From NCBI GenBank assembly GCA_016794985.1, contig JAEUIQ010000047.1:62001-126000 (forward strand): DNA of 64,000 nucleotides, in the 5' to 3' direction. The notes under the pieces are model-generated. The model saw nothing but the letters and a program-made list of their open reading frames with translations. It was not told the origin of the DNA and ran no database searches. Positions 1-9,133 of the stretch are shown piece by piece (the stretch's first letter is position 1; each line of letters begins with the position of its first letter). The DNA comes from Planctomycetaceae bacterium (lineage in GTDB: Bacteria > Planctomycetota > Planctomycetia > Pirellulales > Pirellulaceae). The position numbers and the translations under genes were made by a program.

Positions 1-51
1 CGCACCAAAGGCCCCTTTATCCCAACTTCACCATGGCTCCCGTGAACCAAC

Positions 52-84
52 AAAAACACCCGCCTGGACGGGGCGGGTGTTTTT
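52..84. terminator. Bidirectional intrinsic terminator
   Basis: A perfect 13-bp inverted repeat (52-64 and 72-84) encloses a 7-base loop. The outer five pairs are A:T, so the hairpin has a GC-rich core with a T-run on the 3' side on either strand. It lies about 60 bases past the stop of the minus-strand gene ending at 146, whose transcript it should end. It could also end a plus-strand transcript entering from the left edge. The structure is read directly from the sequence; the function is inferred. Confidence 0.8.
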
Positions 85-145
85 CGTGCGATTGGCTTGG
101 ACATCGCCAATCGTGGTTCGCTACGGACGTCGCCTCGGCAGAGGA

Positions 146-1228
146 CTAGTAGCGAATGATCCAGTCGAAAGTCAGTCGATTGTCGAGCACATCGCGGCGT
201 TCGGTTACCGGGAATTCCCATGCCACACCAATTTCTTGATGACCGCTAGGCTTGAACTTGGCACCAATAGCCGTGGTGACGATGTCGTTGCCGGTCACAT
301 TGTTGCCACCAATGTTGAACAGGTCGCCACCCTCCAATCCGTTGAGGCCAATTCCCGAATCCAACCAGTGATACCAGTTGGCTTCGGCCAACAAGTACAA
401 GCGGCTCGTGATCTTTCGGTCGACGTGGTGCGACCAATAAAGCATACTGGTCTCCAAGTTCGTGTCCAAAGGGGCGCGATAGCCAAACGATCCCATATAG
501 TGCGAGCGGTCGGTTAGCTTTTGTGCCCCACTAAGAAAGAAGTTGAACACACCGTCGCCGTTGCCTTGCAGCGAGCGGGCCGAACCATTATGCAACTCGA
601 AAGTCGAGCCAATCGATAGCAATCCTTGCCCAGCCGGATCGCTCAACAGGTTGTACTTCAAGCCAGCCGCCAAGTCAGCCCAACCGTCATCAATCAGTGG
701 GTTGCTGGACGCAATAAATCCGTCTTTCGTAGCAATGATTGACAATCGCTCCGTCACTGCAGCTCGCAATTGCAGCGCAAACAAATTGACGACACCACCG
801 GCGGCTGTTAGTGGCACCTTGTGCCGCAAGTAGATGAACCGAGCTTCGGTCAAGGTGCGCGGATCCTCAAAGTGGGTCGGGTTGGTCATCGGGCTGATGA
901 AATCGTCGTAGCAATGATCAGAGGGTTTGATGAACCCCAACAAACCGCCACTCAGGAAGCCACCGCCACCCAACAAACCACCACCGATCAAACCACCACC
1001 CAAAAGTCCGCCGCCCGAACCTGCACCGACGCCATCGCAACAAGCTGAAACCCCGGTCGAGCAACCCGAATCACAACCGCCATCCGAGGTGGTCTTCGGT
1101 CCCGCCACTGGTGCGACAATCGGAACGGCTGACGACGCGGTTTGATAATTGACTTGAGCACTGGACTCACTGACTTGAGCCAACGCAAACACTGCAGAGA
1201 ATCCGCAGAAGAACCAATGACGTTTCAT
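146..1228 (-). CDS. Secreted glycine-rich protein, probable outer-membrane beta-barrel
   Basis: 360 residues. Residues 1-24 form a Sec signal peptide (MKRHWFFCGFSAVFA, then a small-residue cleavage region). A low-complexity linker at about 70-100 follows, rich in GGG, LLGGG and GGFLSGG, preceded by clustered cysteines (CDSGCSTGVSACC). The last 250 residues alternate hydrophobic and polar positions (SIGSTFELHNGS, LYLLAEANWYHW, TAIGAKFKPSG) and end in FDWIIRY with a terminal aromatic residue, as outer-membrane barrels do. I do not recognise a named family; it resembles uncharacterised planctomycete outer-membrane proteins. An AAAGGA Shine-Dalgarno precedes the ATG. It appears to be a single-gene unit ending at the hairpin at 52-84. 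Confidence 0.7.
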   Translation of the reverse strand: MKRHWFFCGFSAVFALAQVSESSAQVNYQTASSAVPIVAPVAGPKTTSDGGCDSGCSTGVSACCDGVGAGSGGGLLGGGLIGGGLLGGGGFLSGGLLGFIKPSDHCYDDFISPMTNPTHFEDPRTLTEARFIYLRHKVPLTAAGGVVNLFALQLRAAVTERLSIIATKDGFIASSNPLIDDGWADLAAGLKYNLLSDPAGQGLLSIGSTFELHNGSARSLQGNGDGVFNFFLSGAQKLTDRSHYMGSFGYRAPLDTNLETSMLYWSHHVDRKITSRLYLLAEANWYHWLDSGIGLNGLEGGDLFNIGGNNVTGNDIVTTAIGAKFKPSGHQEIGVAWEFPVTERRDVLDNRLTFDWIIRY

Positions 1229-1604
1229 TTCGGCTATCCTTTACTTGGGCGTGAGCGACTCACACGTCGCCGACCATCGGACCCCGCAGAATCCGATTGA
1301 TCACGAAAATCCGAGTTGGGCGTTTATTGCAAACTCGCGATACAACCGCTCCACTCAGCATCTCAGTTTCGACAGAGATATTCGCCACGTTCATTGAAAT
1401 ACGAAGCAAACGTACACTCGCTACAATTGCGAGACTTTCCCGAAACGTCAAAAATTGTCTAGTTTGACAAAAGCATGTAAGGCTTTAACGATGACACCGT
1501 TCGTAGTATCCAGAATCGGTCGCAACTGTGCGACTTATTGAGCTATTCCCCCAAAGAATGTGCGAAATCGCCCAACGGGAACCAACAAGGAACCGTCCTT
1601 GACC
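1229..1604. other. Intergenic region, 376 bases
   Basis: The region lies between the start of the outer-membrane-type gene and the stop of the PhoH-like gene, both on the minus strand. It should hold the promoter of the former. A short inverted repeat (TTGTC at 1455-1459, GACAA at 1466-1470) is visible, which might be an operator. The only open frames are short and have no ribosome binding site. I see no RNA gene. Confidence 0.5.
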
Positions 1605-2939
1605 CTACAAGAGTTCGGAAGCCAAGTCCGCCAAGGGAGATCGCTCGCCCTTCTCCAGGGTCACATGAGCGTAGAGGGATTGCTTCTTCATTCGGTTTAC
1701 CAAGTGGCTCAACCCGTTGCTCAAGGCATCCAAATAGGGGTGATCGATTTGGTGCAAGTCGCCCGTAAACACAATCTTTGTGCCTTCCGCCGCCCGGGTG
1801 ATCACCGTCTTGACCTCGTGGGGAGTAAGGTTTTGAGCTTCATCGACGATGAAATACATCTTTTGCAGCGTACGACCACGAATGTATGACAGTGGTGTAA
1901 TGAGAAGCTTCTCCAGCTCCAACATTTCGCTGATGCGTTTGGCTTCCGGGTCCGTTTCTTTGAATTGATTTCGGATGACATTCAAGTTGTCGAATAACGG
2001 TTGCATGTAAGGCGCGAGTTTGTCCTGGACATCGCCGGGCAGGAACCCCATATCGCGATTGGATAGCGGAACAATCGGGCGTGCCAACAAAATCTGCCGA
2101 AACTTGGACCGTTGTTCCAGCGCGGCGGCCAAAGCCAAGAGCGTTTTACCCGTGCCCGCCCGCCCCGACAGCGTGACCAATCGAATGTTCTCGTCGAGCA
2201 ACACGTTCAAGGCAAAAGTTTGCTCGGCATTGCGTGGCTGAATCCCAAAAGCCAATTTTCGCGTTAAACGAACCAACACGTGCCGTTCCGCCGAGTAAGT
2301 CGCGAGCACCGACTTCGAACCGGACTTGAGCACGAAACACTCGTTGGCAATTGGATCGTTTATCTGAGGAAACGCGTCCATCGGAACAGGATCGTCGTTG
2401 GCAAAAAACAGATCAATGGCTTGAGCATCGACGTCCAGGATCGTGCGTTTTCCGGAGTACAGTTCGTCAAAACTGCGAACCTTGTCCGCCTCATAATCTT
2501 CTGCTATCACACCAAGTGCTTTGGCCTTCAAACGCAAGTTGGTGTCTTTAGAGATCAATACGACGGTGATCTCCGGTCGCGCCATCTGCAAACGAATGGC
2601 ACAGTTCAAAATTCGATGATCGGGCGAGTCCTGCAAAAACGAAAGTTTCAATTTCTCGTCGAGCGGCTCGCCCCAACTGACTCGAATGCGGCCCCGGTTC
2701 GGTCCAAGCGAAACGCCGACCGGGTCCAAGATGGCACCCGCCAATTCATCCAACGTCCGCAAGAACTGCCGCGCCTGGAAACTAAGATCATCATGTCCAC
2801 GCTTGAAGCGATCCAATTCTTCAATGACCGTGATCGGAATCACGATGTCATGCGGACCAAAACGATCCAAGCACTTCGCGTCATGCAACACGACGTTTGT
2901 GTCAAGTACAAACGCCTTCTTGATCAGGTTGGAAGCCAT
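1605..2939 (-). CDS. PhoH-family ATPase with N-terminal PIN domain (PhoH2 type)
   Basis: 444 residues with two domains. Residues 8-150 form a PIN ribonuclease domain with its acidic residues ([31 protein letters not shown]). Residues 230-444 form a PhoH P-loop ATPase with Walker A GRAGTGKT at 259-266 and a Walker B segment [13 protein letters not shown]. In characterised PhoH2 proteins this arrangement gives an RNA helicase/RNase. The domain content is seen in the sequence, and the activity is inferred from the family. The gene follows the small TPR-like gene by six bases, so the two are almost certainly cotranscribed. No key residue appears to be missing. Confidence 0.9.
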   Translation of the reverse strand: MASNLIKKAFVLDTNVVLHDAKCLDRFGPHDIVIPITVIEELDRFKRGHDDLSFQARQFLRTLDELAGAILDPVGVSLGPNRGRIRVSWGEPLDEKLKLSFLQDSPDHRILNCAIRLQMARPEITVVLISKDTNLRLKAKALGVIAEDYEADKVRSFDELYSGKRTILDVDAQAIDLFFANDDPVPMDAFPQINDPIANECFVLKSGSKSVLATYSAERHVLVRLTRKLAFGIQPRNAEQTFALNVLLDENIRLVTLSGRAGTGKTLLALAAALEQRSKFRQILLARPIVPLSNRDMGFLPGDVQDKLAPYMQPLFDNLNVIRNQFKETDPEAKRISEMLELEKLLITPLSYIRGRTLQKMYFIVDEAQNLTPHEVKTVITRAAEGTKIVFTGDLHQIDHPYLDALSNGLSHLVNRMKKQSLYAHVTLEKGERSPLADLASELL

Positions 2940-2945
2940 TCCGTT

Positions 2946-3266
2946 TTACTCGCCAAATTGCCCTAAGGAAGCTAAGAACTGGCTCATTTCGCCGGCAGCA
3001 TGGCCATCGCCTTGAATTCTCGCTTGATGAATCCCATCACGCAAAACCGAACGAGCCTCTTCGATTCGTCCGGCTTTTGCAAGTTGCTGGCCAGCCATAA
3101 AAAACGCCGGAACATACGGAGGCGAATCCGCCCGCAGTTCCGCAAAGACTTCCAAAGCCAGTCCCACGTTCCTGTCCGCGACATGCTCCATTGCGAGCGC
3201 GTAACGCAAGAAAGTATCGCGAGGCTCGTCCTTCAATAACGCTTCGATTTGTTCGCGTCGACTCAT
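2946..3266 (-). CDS. Small TPR-like protein
   Basis: 106 residues from the ATG at 3266 (MSRREQIEALL). An in-frame start five codons upstream is possible but less likely. The protein is all helical, with helix pairs of TPR character: DTFLRYALAMEHVADRNVG, LALEVFAELRADSP, PAFFMAGQQLAKAGRIEEA and ARSVLRDGIHQA. It has no signal peptide, so it is cytoplasmic. It sits 17 bases after the sugar isomerase gene and 6 bases before the PhoH-like gene, within one operon. A scaffold role for one of those partners is possible, but nothing in the sequence identifies it. Confidence 0.75.
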   Translation of the reverse strand: MSRREQIEALLKDEPRDTFLRYALAMEHVADRNVGLALEVFAELRADSPPYVPAFFMAGQQLAKAGRIEEARSVLRDGIHQARIQGDGHAAGEMSQFLASLGQFGE

Positions 3267-3283
3267 CCGAATGAATACCAATA

Positions 3284-4216
3284 CTACTTGTAATCACCGG
3301 CGACTTGTTCACGAACTCTTTCCAATAATTTCTTGGTGGCCAAGATACCTTCCGATTCACCAATCTTCCCACCTTCGTACTCGATGCCAATAAATCCTCG
3401 ATAACCAGCATCCAAGACAATCTTTACCATCTTCAAATAGTCTGTATGAATCTCATTACCGTCATCATCAAAATCATGTGACTTGGCGCTCACGCCTTTG
3501 GCAAAGGGCATCAGCTCCTGAATGCCTTGGTAGCGATCGTAAAACTGTCCACCGCCGATATTGAAATTACCGAAGTCCGGCAACGTTCCACAGTTATCCA
3601 TCCCGACTTTCTCGATCGTGGCGGCCAACCACTGACCATTCGAACTCAGGCCACCGTGGTTTTCCACAATCACGTTCAAACCAGCTTCCTTCGCGTATTC
3701 GGACAAAGCCCGTAAGCCATCGGCGGCGCGATGCACCTGATCTTCGTAACTCCCGCTACTGGCGGCGTTCACTCGAATACTGTGGCAACCCAAGGTCTTG
3801 CCCGCATCAACCCATTTGAAATGACGCTTGACCGCTTCCGTTCGCTTATGCAAGTTGGCATCGCCCAAGTTACCCTCACCGTCGATCATGATCAGCAATT
3901 GCTTGACCCCCAGATCGTTCGCGCGTTTGTTCATCTCAGCCAGATATGCCGCATCTTCGGCCTTGTCTTTGAAAAATTGATTCACATACTCCACGGCGGA
4001 AATACCAAATTGCTCCTTTGTCACTTTGGCAAAATCCAAATGGTCCATCTTGTTGCCAAACAGCGTCTTATGGAGCGACCACTGGGCCAGCGAAATTTCG
4101 AACAGCGGCGCCTGTCCAACGATCGAATCCGCGAGCGTCATTCCACCAAAACTCGTTGCGGCCACGGCAGCGGCGGACGATTGCAAGAACGAACGTCGAT
4201 TCAAGTGGGATTTCAT
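3284..4216 (-). CDS. Sugar phosphate isomerase/epimerase family protein (xylose-isomerase-like TIM barrel), Tat-exported
   Basis: 310 residues. The N-terminus carries a twin-arginine signal ([20 protein letters not shown]), so it is probably exported folded. The rest is an AP-endonuclease-2/xylose-isomerase-like TIM barrel, close to hydroxypyruvate isomerase-like proteins. Likely metal and catalytic positions are in [25 protein letters not shown] and GFIGIEYEG. The substrate cannot be read from the sequence. An AGGAG Shine-Dalgarno stands 6-7 bases before the ATG. It is the first gene of an operon with the TPR-like and PhoH-like genes, and the ROK kinase gene lies upstream on the same strand after 176 bases. 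Confidence 0.85.
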   Translation of the reverse strand: MKSHLNRRSFLQSSAAAVAATSFGGMTLADSIVGQAPLFEISLAQWSLHKTLFGNKMDHLDFAKVTKEQFGISAVEYVNQFFKDKAEDAAYLAEMNKRANDLGVKQLLIMIDGEGNLGDANLHKRTEAVKRHFKWVDAGKTLGCHSIRVNAASSGSYEDQVHRAADGLRALSEYAKEAGLNVIVENHGGLSSNGQWLAATIEKVGMDNCGTLPDFGNFNIGGGQFYDRYQGIQELMPFAKGVSAKSHDFDDDGNEIHTDYLKMVKIVLDAGYRGFIGIEYEGGKIGESEGILATKKLLERVREQVAGDYK

Positions 4217-4392
4217 ATCTTTCTCCTCGGATTTCGATTGTATCAGTAGTAGTCAATGGTCGATCAGCCGTCGCCCAACTATCCCGGGCCCCGTGAGACA
4301 ATTTCGGGACCCCTAGTATTACTGTCAGCACTGAATTCGCAAGTAGGAAACGCTCGCCCGATTCGAGACGATTCAATTCTCACGAAAACCGC

Positions 4393-5472
4393 CTAAAACA
4401 ATGGGTTGATTCCTTGGCGAGATTGGATCACGCGTTTGGCCCACGCGGCAGAGCCCACCACGCCGCAGTCGTCACCCAACTTGGCCAATACCACCTTAAA
4501 CGTGCCGTTGAACGATGGCATCACCCGGTTTTTGGCAAATTCTTCTGCGTTTTTAACCAACAATTTCGGAAACGCATCCGCCAAACCACCGCCAATCACC
4601 ACGATTTCGGGACTTAACAAGTGAACGATCGTCACGATTCCGAGCCCCAAATGCTGCGAGGCTCGAATCACCAACTGCTTGATGGCCTCGTCGCCGTTTT
4701 CGACTGCCTCGCGAAGCACGCCCGAACGAATCGCGGTCAAGTCGGCGCCGGTCTTCTTCTGTAACCAAGGCGCTTGGCCACGATAAACTGCCTGAGCAGC
4801 ACCCGCCGCAATCGACAACCGACTTGTCACGGCCTCCAATGTTCCCGAGTTTCCGCAACCATCCGGCAAACTGTCGCTAATCAACGGAATGTGTCCGACT
4901 TCCATGCAACTGTGGTTCGCACCTTGCAGAATCTGCCCGTGGTAAACGCAACCGCCGCCCACCCCCGTGCCCGGAAAAATGCCCACGGTACAGCGCGCTC
5001 CCTTCGCAGCGCCAAAGCACCACTCGCCATAAACGCCCGCGTCCACATCGTTCATAATGACCACCGGACACTCGAAGGCCATTTCCAGTGATTTTCGGAT
5101 TGGCACGTTCTTCCAGCCCAAATTGGGGGCCTCGAGCATGACTCCTTTTTCGAAGTTCAAAGGCCCCGGGCAACCAATACCAATGCCACGTATTTGCGAC
5201 GGTTGGACCTTCGCCTCTTCCAAGGCTTCACGTATCGTCGTTTGAATCTTTTTGAGGCCCTGATCCATCCCTTCAAAGCCTTTGGTTTTCTTGCGAGCCT
5301 TTCCCAAGGGCTTCAAGTCTCGATCGAATACCACGGCGTACATCTTGGTGCCGCCCAAATCAAATCCGACCCACACCTCATCCGACTCGCGCGGAACGCC
5401 ATCCGGTGTGCTGGACGGGCTCGTCACCCCAGTATTCACGCTCGTTGCCGCGACGGAAGTTTGATCGCTCAC
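4393..5472 (-). CDS. ROK-family sugar kinase (glucokinase-like)
   Basis: 359 residues from a GTG start with AAGGA nine bases upstream. The ATP-binding motif VGFDLGGTKMYAVVFD lies near residue 35. The family core follows: VIMNDVDAGVYGEW, then FPGTGVGGGCVY, then EVGHIPL. ROK kinases phosphorylate free hexoses such as glucose or N-acetylmannosamine. The usual ROK zinc site (CxCGxxGC after the GH motif) reads DGCGNSGT here, so two of the three cysteines are absent. The roughly 30-residue N-terminal tail rich in Ser and Thr may be partly non-native. The kinase assignment is firm; the substrate is not. Confidence 0.88.
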   Translation of the reverse strand: MSDQTSVAATSVNTGVTSPSSTPDGVPRESDEVWVGFDLGGTKMYAVVFDRDLKPLGKARKKTKGFEGMDQGLKKIQTTIREALEEAKVQPSQIRGIGIGCPGPLNFEKGVMLEAPNLGWKNVPIRKSLEMAFECPVVIMNDVDAGVYGEWCFGAAKGARCTVGIFPGTGVGGGCVYHGQILQGANHSCMEVGHIPLISDSLPDGCGNSGTLEAVTSRLSIAAGAAQAVYRGQAPWLQKKTGADLTAIRSGVLREAVENGDEAIKQLVIRASQHLGLGIVTIVHLLSPEIVVIGGGLADAFPKLLVKNAEEFAKNRVMPSFNGTFKVVLAKLGDDCGVVGSAAWAKRVIQSRQGINPLF

Positions 5473-5948
5473 GTTTCATCATCCTTTCACAACTGGCCCC
5501 GCGCTGCTCGTTCCAATTCGACCAAATGACATTACTTTGACGGGCGCACCACCGAAACGACGTATTAACCGCAATACCGCGAAACTAGCAGCAGGCACAA
5601 ACCGTATGCCGTCCGCCGATCTCCAAAAAGCATCCACTTTTTGGGGGTCACGGTCTGTGGACCGCGTCTACGATCGTCCTGCGTTGAACAACACCGTGTT
5701 TAACCGTTTGCCGTAGGCGTTGGTTGAAACGGTGTCCAACATTTCGGCCGCAGGCGTGCACCGCCGCCGTACCACGTCTCAAGCCGGCTCCGCTGCCACC
5801 GCCGATTATTTGAGTACGTCTCCGGCTGACAGGAAACGCGACCGAACTCGGCAGCCAAAAGCTTACCACGGCCATTCGGCACGGAAGTAGGGGGCTGGGC
5901 TTAGAAATACTCGCGCCGTGACCGTCCTCACTGTTGAAACTAAGACCA
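5473..5948. other. Intergenic region, 476 bases, with an AT-rich inverted repeat
   Basis: The region lies between divergently transcribed genes. A perfect 8-bp inverted repeat with a 6-base loop (5623-5630 and 5637-5644) is centred on an A-run/T-run. It could be a weak hairpin or a protein-binding site. No open frame here has convincing coding character or a ribosome binding site, and I see no RNA gene. Confidence 0.45.
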
Positions 5949-6437
5949 ATGGTGGCGATGATAGGAGTTATGAGCCTCAACAAAATGTCGATTGGTACTT
6001 TGACGACCTACCTGCGTTTGGCGTTTCTGCTTTGGAAACGGCACAAACTGCCGGATCGGGACCGCATGCTGCTGCTGTCGGCCGCTGGAGCTTGCTTGAT
6101 GGGGCTGCATCGCATCGCCGGCTATTGCCGCTGGTTGATCCTCAAAAATAATCCGGGGCATATGATTGGCAATTGGGAGACCGTGCACCTTGGGCTGCAC
6201 CATGAAGAGCTCCATTCCTTACTCAAGCAAGTCGAGCGTCGATTTTCTCTGGAGCGTATCGAGAGCGAATTATCGGAGTCCGGCTTCGTGGATTCGAATG
6301 AACGCTCGACTTACTTTTCGGACGAAGAATTTATGGCGTCGATTTTGGGCGTCGGCCAAAAATGGCTTCGGGAACACTTCGATCGCGACGGTCGATTTAT
6401 CGGCAGCGATGCCTCAACGGAAGACCACGATTCGTGA
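5949..6437 (+). CDS. Hypothetical protein
   Basis: About 162 residues; I do not recognise it. Several starts are possible: TTG 5934, and ATG at 5949, 5958 or 5970. A GGAG lies just before 5970, but only two bases away. A moderately hydrophobic stretch (LLLSAAGACLMGLHRIAGY) may be a membrane-associated helix. The C-terminal half is charged and helical (LHHEELHSLLKQVERRF, WLREHFDRDGRF). It is convergent with the rhomboid gene, with nine bases between the stops. Its consistent amino-acid composition over 160 codons supports its being a real gene. Confidence 0.55.
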   Translation: MVAMIGVMSLNKMSIGTLTTYLRLAFLLWKRHKLPDRDRMLLLSAAGACLMGLHRIAGYCRWLILKNNPGHMIGNWETVHLGLHHEELHSLLKQVERRFSLERIESELSESGFVDSNERSTYFSDEEFMASILGVGQKWLREHFDRDGRFIGSDASTEDHDS

Positions 6438-6446
6438 TCCAATGCG

Positions 6447-7715
6447 TTACGAATCGGAAACGTCCAACACGCCATCGTCCAACATCTTTTTTGCAACTGC
6501 CTGAATCTTCTTGGCTTGCTGTTTTTCCGGATCGGACAACTTCACACCGGCCAAGCCTTGTAAAATTCGTTGAGCGGCCGCCGGTCGTGACATTCTCGAC
6601 ACCATCACAATCGCCAACTTGAGGCGTATCGCAGTTTCTTGCGTGGAGTAGTGTTGGAGATACAATTCACCGAGTTTTATTAGCTCTGCCCACATTTGCT
6701 GTTTCTGCATCAGATTAATCAGCGCCAAAGTGGTTTCTTCCTCCAAGACGTATTCGGGAGAATTCCGCTGGAGGTTGATCCATTGATTGATACAGGCCGG
6801 AGCGTTCTCGGCTTTCAAATGCATTTTGAGCGATTGAAGTGTCGTGAGTTGTTGTCGTTCTTTTTCGGCCTTGGCGATCGCCAGCGATTCTTCCCGGTCC
6901 GCCTGTTGCCTTTTCGTTAGCTTGGGCTTCGCGCCTTTGCTTTGCGAGAAGGATAACAAGTCGCGGCCTTCGTTCTCGATGACCTCCATCTTCAACAACA
7001 CAAACCCCACAACCATGCCAATCAATCCGCCCAGCGCGTGCAGCAGCGGAGTACTGATCTCCAGATCGGCTAGGATTGATGAATAGATGTCGAACCCAAT
7101 GTAGAAGACCGCGAAAATGAACATGGGTACTTCGACGAAGAAGAATCGGTAAAACACAACGATAATGCCCTGAATTTGGTCTTCAGGACACAACCAAGCC
7201 GCAATGGCCATGATCGCGTAGATTGCCGAAGAGGCACCCAATGAACTCGGACTTGGCGACCCGAGATAGATCACTTGTTGCAATACACCTTGGAGTATTC
7301 CCATGCCAACGTACAGTGCGGTGAATTTCCATGGCCCAACCGCACCTTCAACCATATGTCCGAAAATCCACAGGAAGAGCATGTTTCCCAATAGATGCAT
7401 CAAACTGCCATGCATAAAAAAGGAAGTTAACCACTGGATCGGATGAATCCCATCGCCGTGACTGAGAGTATACGGATGGTAGCCTGGGACTTCGACTCGA
7501 ACTGCCAAAGCCTCGTTCTCCAAATCATGTTCCCCAAAGATCAGTTCTTCGGCACCCAACTCGTTTGCGAATTCTGCCGGATCCAAGACAACCGTTTCAT
7601 AGGTCGACGGCAGCGACAGCTGGATCGCATAAACCACACAATTGATCGCAATAATGACGCCAGTTGCAAATGGCCAATATCTTAGCGGCGCGTCGGAAGT
7701 TAGCGGTAGATACAA
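6447..7715 (-). CDS. Rhomboid-family intramembrane serine protease with C-terminal helical extension
   Basis: 422 residues. Residues 15-255 are a six-helix rhomboid domain. The loop/helix signature is HGSLMHLLGNMLFLWIFGH, the nucleophile motif is GASSAIYAIMA (Ser in GxS), and the partner His is in LHALGGLIGMVVGF. All catalytic residues are present, so it should cleave membrane proteins within the bilayer. Residues 260-422 are a soluble, charged, helical region with TPR-like character (ALINLMQKQQMWAELIKLGELYLQ). Rhomboid-TPR fusions are common in planctomycetes. The substrate is unknown. The start is the first ATG of the domain (MYLPLTSD). Confidence 0.88.
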   Translation of the reverse strand: MYLPLTSDAPLRYWPFATGVIIAINCVVYAIQLSLPSTYETVVLDPAEFANELGAEELIFGEHDLENEALAVRVEVPGYHPYTLSHGDGIHPIQWLTSFFMHGSLMHLLGNMLFLWIFGHMVEGAVGPWKFTALYVGMGILQGVLQQVIYLGSPSPSSLGASSAIYAIMAIAAWLCPEDQIQGIIVVFYRFFFVEVPMFIFAVFYIGFDIYSSILADLEISTPLLHALGGLIGMVVGFVLLKMEVIENEGRDLLSFSQSKGAKPKLTKRQQADREESLAIAKAEKERQQLTTLQSLKMHLKAENAPACINQWINLQRNSPEYVLEEETTLALINLMQKQQMWAELIKLGELYLQHYSTQETAIRLKLAIVMVSRMSRPAAAQRILQGLAGVKLSDPEKQQAKKIQAVAKKMLDDGVLDVSDS

Positions 7716-7805
7716 CGATTCTGCTCCCCATGATGACTCGAGACGTGAAAAATACGTTCGGCGATTTACCGTCCCTCAAATGGTAAATTGACTCTTAACG
7801 CAACT

Positions 7806-7928
7806 TTAATTGCTCGCCTTCTGCTTGACAAGATAAAGAACGATCGCCACCACGATTGCCGTAGGAATCACAATCAATAGCGTGAAAATCAGCAAAAGCA
7901 CAATGATTTGCTGCCAACCGAAACCCAT
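7806..7928 (-). CDS. 40-residue single-pass membrane protein
   Basis: A short reading frame from an ATG preceded by GGATGGAGAA: MGFGWQQ, then one long hydrophobic helix (IIVLLLIFTLLIVIPTAIVV, continuing AIVLYLV), then a short basic tail KQKASN. The good Shine-Dalgarno, unbroken transmembrane helix, positive C-terminus and codon usage argue for a real small membrane protein. Its function is unknown. It lies about 90 bases upstream of the rhomboid start on the same strand, so cotranscription is possible, and it could be a regulator or substrate of that protease. Confidence 0.6.
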   Translation of the reverse strand: MGFGWQQIIVLLLIFTLLIVIPTAIVVAIVLYLVKQKASN

Positions 7929-8172
7929 TTCTCCATCCCTTCAAAGATCGTAGTGATTTTCCGCCGCCGAAACGGAACACTCAGCGCAGCCAAAGCGAGA
8001 TGCTAGTTGCTGCGGTCCCATCGAACGAGCAGATTTGCCGAACCCCCAAGTCAAGTAATGACCAAGCCACGTCTCGTTTGTAGCGTTATGTCCCGGTCCC
8101 TAGTCAGACTCAATGAGTACTGTAATCACAGAATGCAAAACTGCCAATTCGCAGCCCGCGACGCATTAATTT

Positions 8173-8667
8173 TTAGTGGGCATACATATGACGCTCTTCC
8201 ATGATCAGGCGAATCATGGAATCCTGAACAATGATCATGACGCGATGGTGATACTTGCCTTCAAACTCGCCATCTTCCAACAACAGGGACAGGTAAGTAA
8301 CCGTCCGCTGCATGTCGATCTTTCCCCACTGATCAGGTCTGTTTTCAAAGCGATCCGAAAACGAATACTTGACCTGTTCTTCTCGTTTCTGCTTCCAAAC
8401 TTCTAAAACCGGAGCCGGCTGAACTTCGGCTGGCCTTCCCAGTACTTGAATCAGTGGATAGTCATCAATCGAGCGACCAATCATTCCCTCGAATTCGAAG
8501 CATGGTGCCGCCTGGACACACGCCGCGTCCAGCAACGTTTGCTGCGATTGTATTTGTGCCAAGGCTCGCTCATAGTTACGGTGAGCCGAAAACCATCCCA
8601 CCAACGCCACGATCGTGACCGAGATCGCCATAAGAGAACGTACTGAAAAACGAATCGACGAGTTCAT
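8173..8667 (-). CDS. Hypothetical membrane-anchored protein with planctomycete N-terminal anchor
   Basis: 164 residues from ATG 8667 (MNSSIRFSVRSL). The start gives the N-terminal form often seen in planctomycete paralogues: 'RFSxRxL' followed by one transmembrane helix (MAISVTIVALVGWFSA). An in-frame ATG at 8715 overlaps the upstream stop and is an alternative. The exported part has no recognised domain. It includes a PCFEFEGMIGRSIDDYPLIQ stretch and a C-terminal beta-rich segment (YLSLLLEDGEFEGKYHHRV). It probably shares a transcript with the glycine-zipper gene just upstream. Confidence 0.65.
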   Translation of the reverse strand: MNSSIRFSVRSLMAISVTIVALVGWFSAHRNYERALAQIQSQQTLLDAACVQAAPCFEFEGMIGRSIDDYPLIQVLGRPAEVQPAPVLEVWKQKREEQVKYSFSDRFENRPDQWGKIDMQRTVTYLSLLLEDGEFEGKYHHRVMIIVQDSMIRLIMEERHMYAH

Positions 8668-8704
8668 TGGCAACCGCCTGGGTTCGATCACTTGTGTGCG
8701 GGTG

Positions 8705-9133
8705 TCACCATCCATGACGAATGATTCGAGACGGCTGGGGCTGTTGGTACTGTCGGGGACCATAGAAATTCTGGGGTGGCACTTGATACACCGGCCCCGA
8801 ATGGAATCGGGGGTCGTAGTACCCCGGCGCCGAAGGATAGTAGTTTTGACCAAATCCCGGTTGATAGGCATTTTGGTAGACCCGCGCGTCTTGCTGTCTT
8901 CCGATCTCACGGCCCAATAGCCCCCCGACAACGGCACCGCCAACAATGCCGGCCAATGGTCGATCATTCTTCGCGCCGATCACACCGCCGATGATCCCGC
9001 CAACCACGGCCCCACGCCGTGTGCCCAAGGTCTGTTGATTAGGTGACTGAAAAATCTGTGCTTCCACACATTCGGTCGCGAAGCCACCCACGAACAAGAC
9101 GAATGCACAAGTAATGACCATTTGTTGCAACAT
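8705..9133 (-). CDS. Secreted glycine-zipper protein
   Basis: 142 residues. A GAGGAG Shine-Dalgarno seven bases before the ATG at 9133 (MLQQMVITCAF) fixes the start. A TTG five codons upstream is less likely. A Sec signal peptide is followed by a glycine-zipper hairpin of two GxxxG-type helices (GAVVGGIIGGVIGA and GIVGGAVVGGLLGREIG), as in the 2TM glycine-zipper/Rick-17kDa group. The tail is Tyr/Pro/Gln-rich (GFGQNYYPSAPGYY, YGPRQYQQPQPS) and probably disordered. It is likely to be envelope-associated; its role is unknown. Confidence 0.75.
   Translation of the reverse strand: MLQQMVITCAFVLFVGGFATECVEAQIFQSPNQQTLGTRRGAVVGGIIGGVIGAKNDRPLAGIVGGAVVGGLLGREIGRQQDARVYQNAYQPGFGQNYYPSAPGYYDPRFHSGPVYQVPPQNFYGPRQYQQPQPSRIIRHGW

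Noticed and set aside
8705-8715. Start of the downstream membrane-anchored protein at 8715
   Set aside because: The ATG overlaps the stop of the upstream gene but lacks a ribosome binding site; the ATG at 8667 gives the usual planctomycete anchor at the N-terminus.
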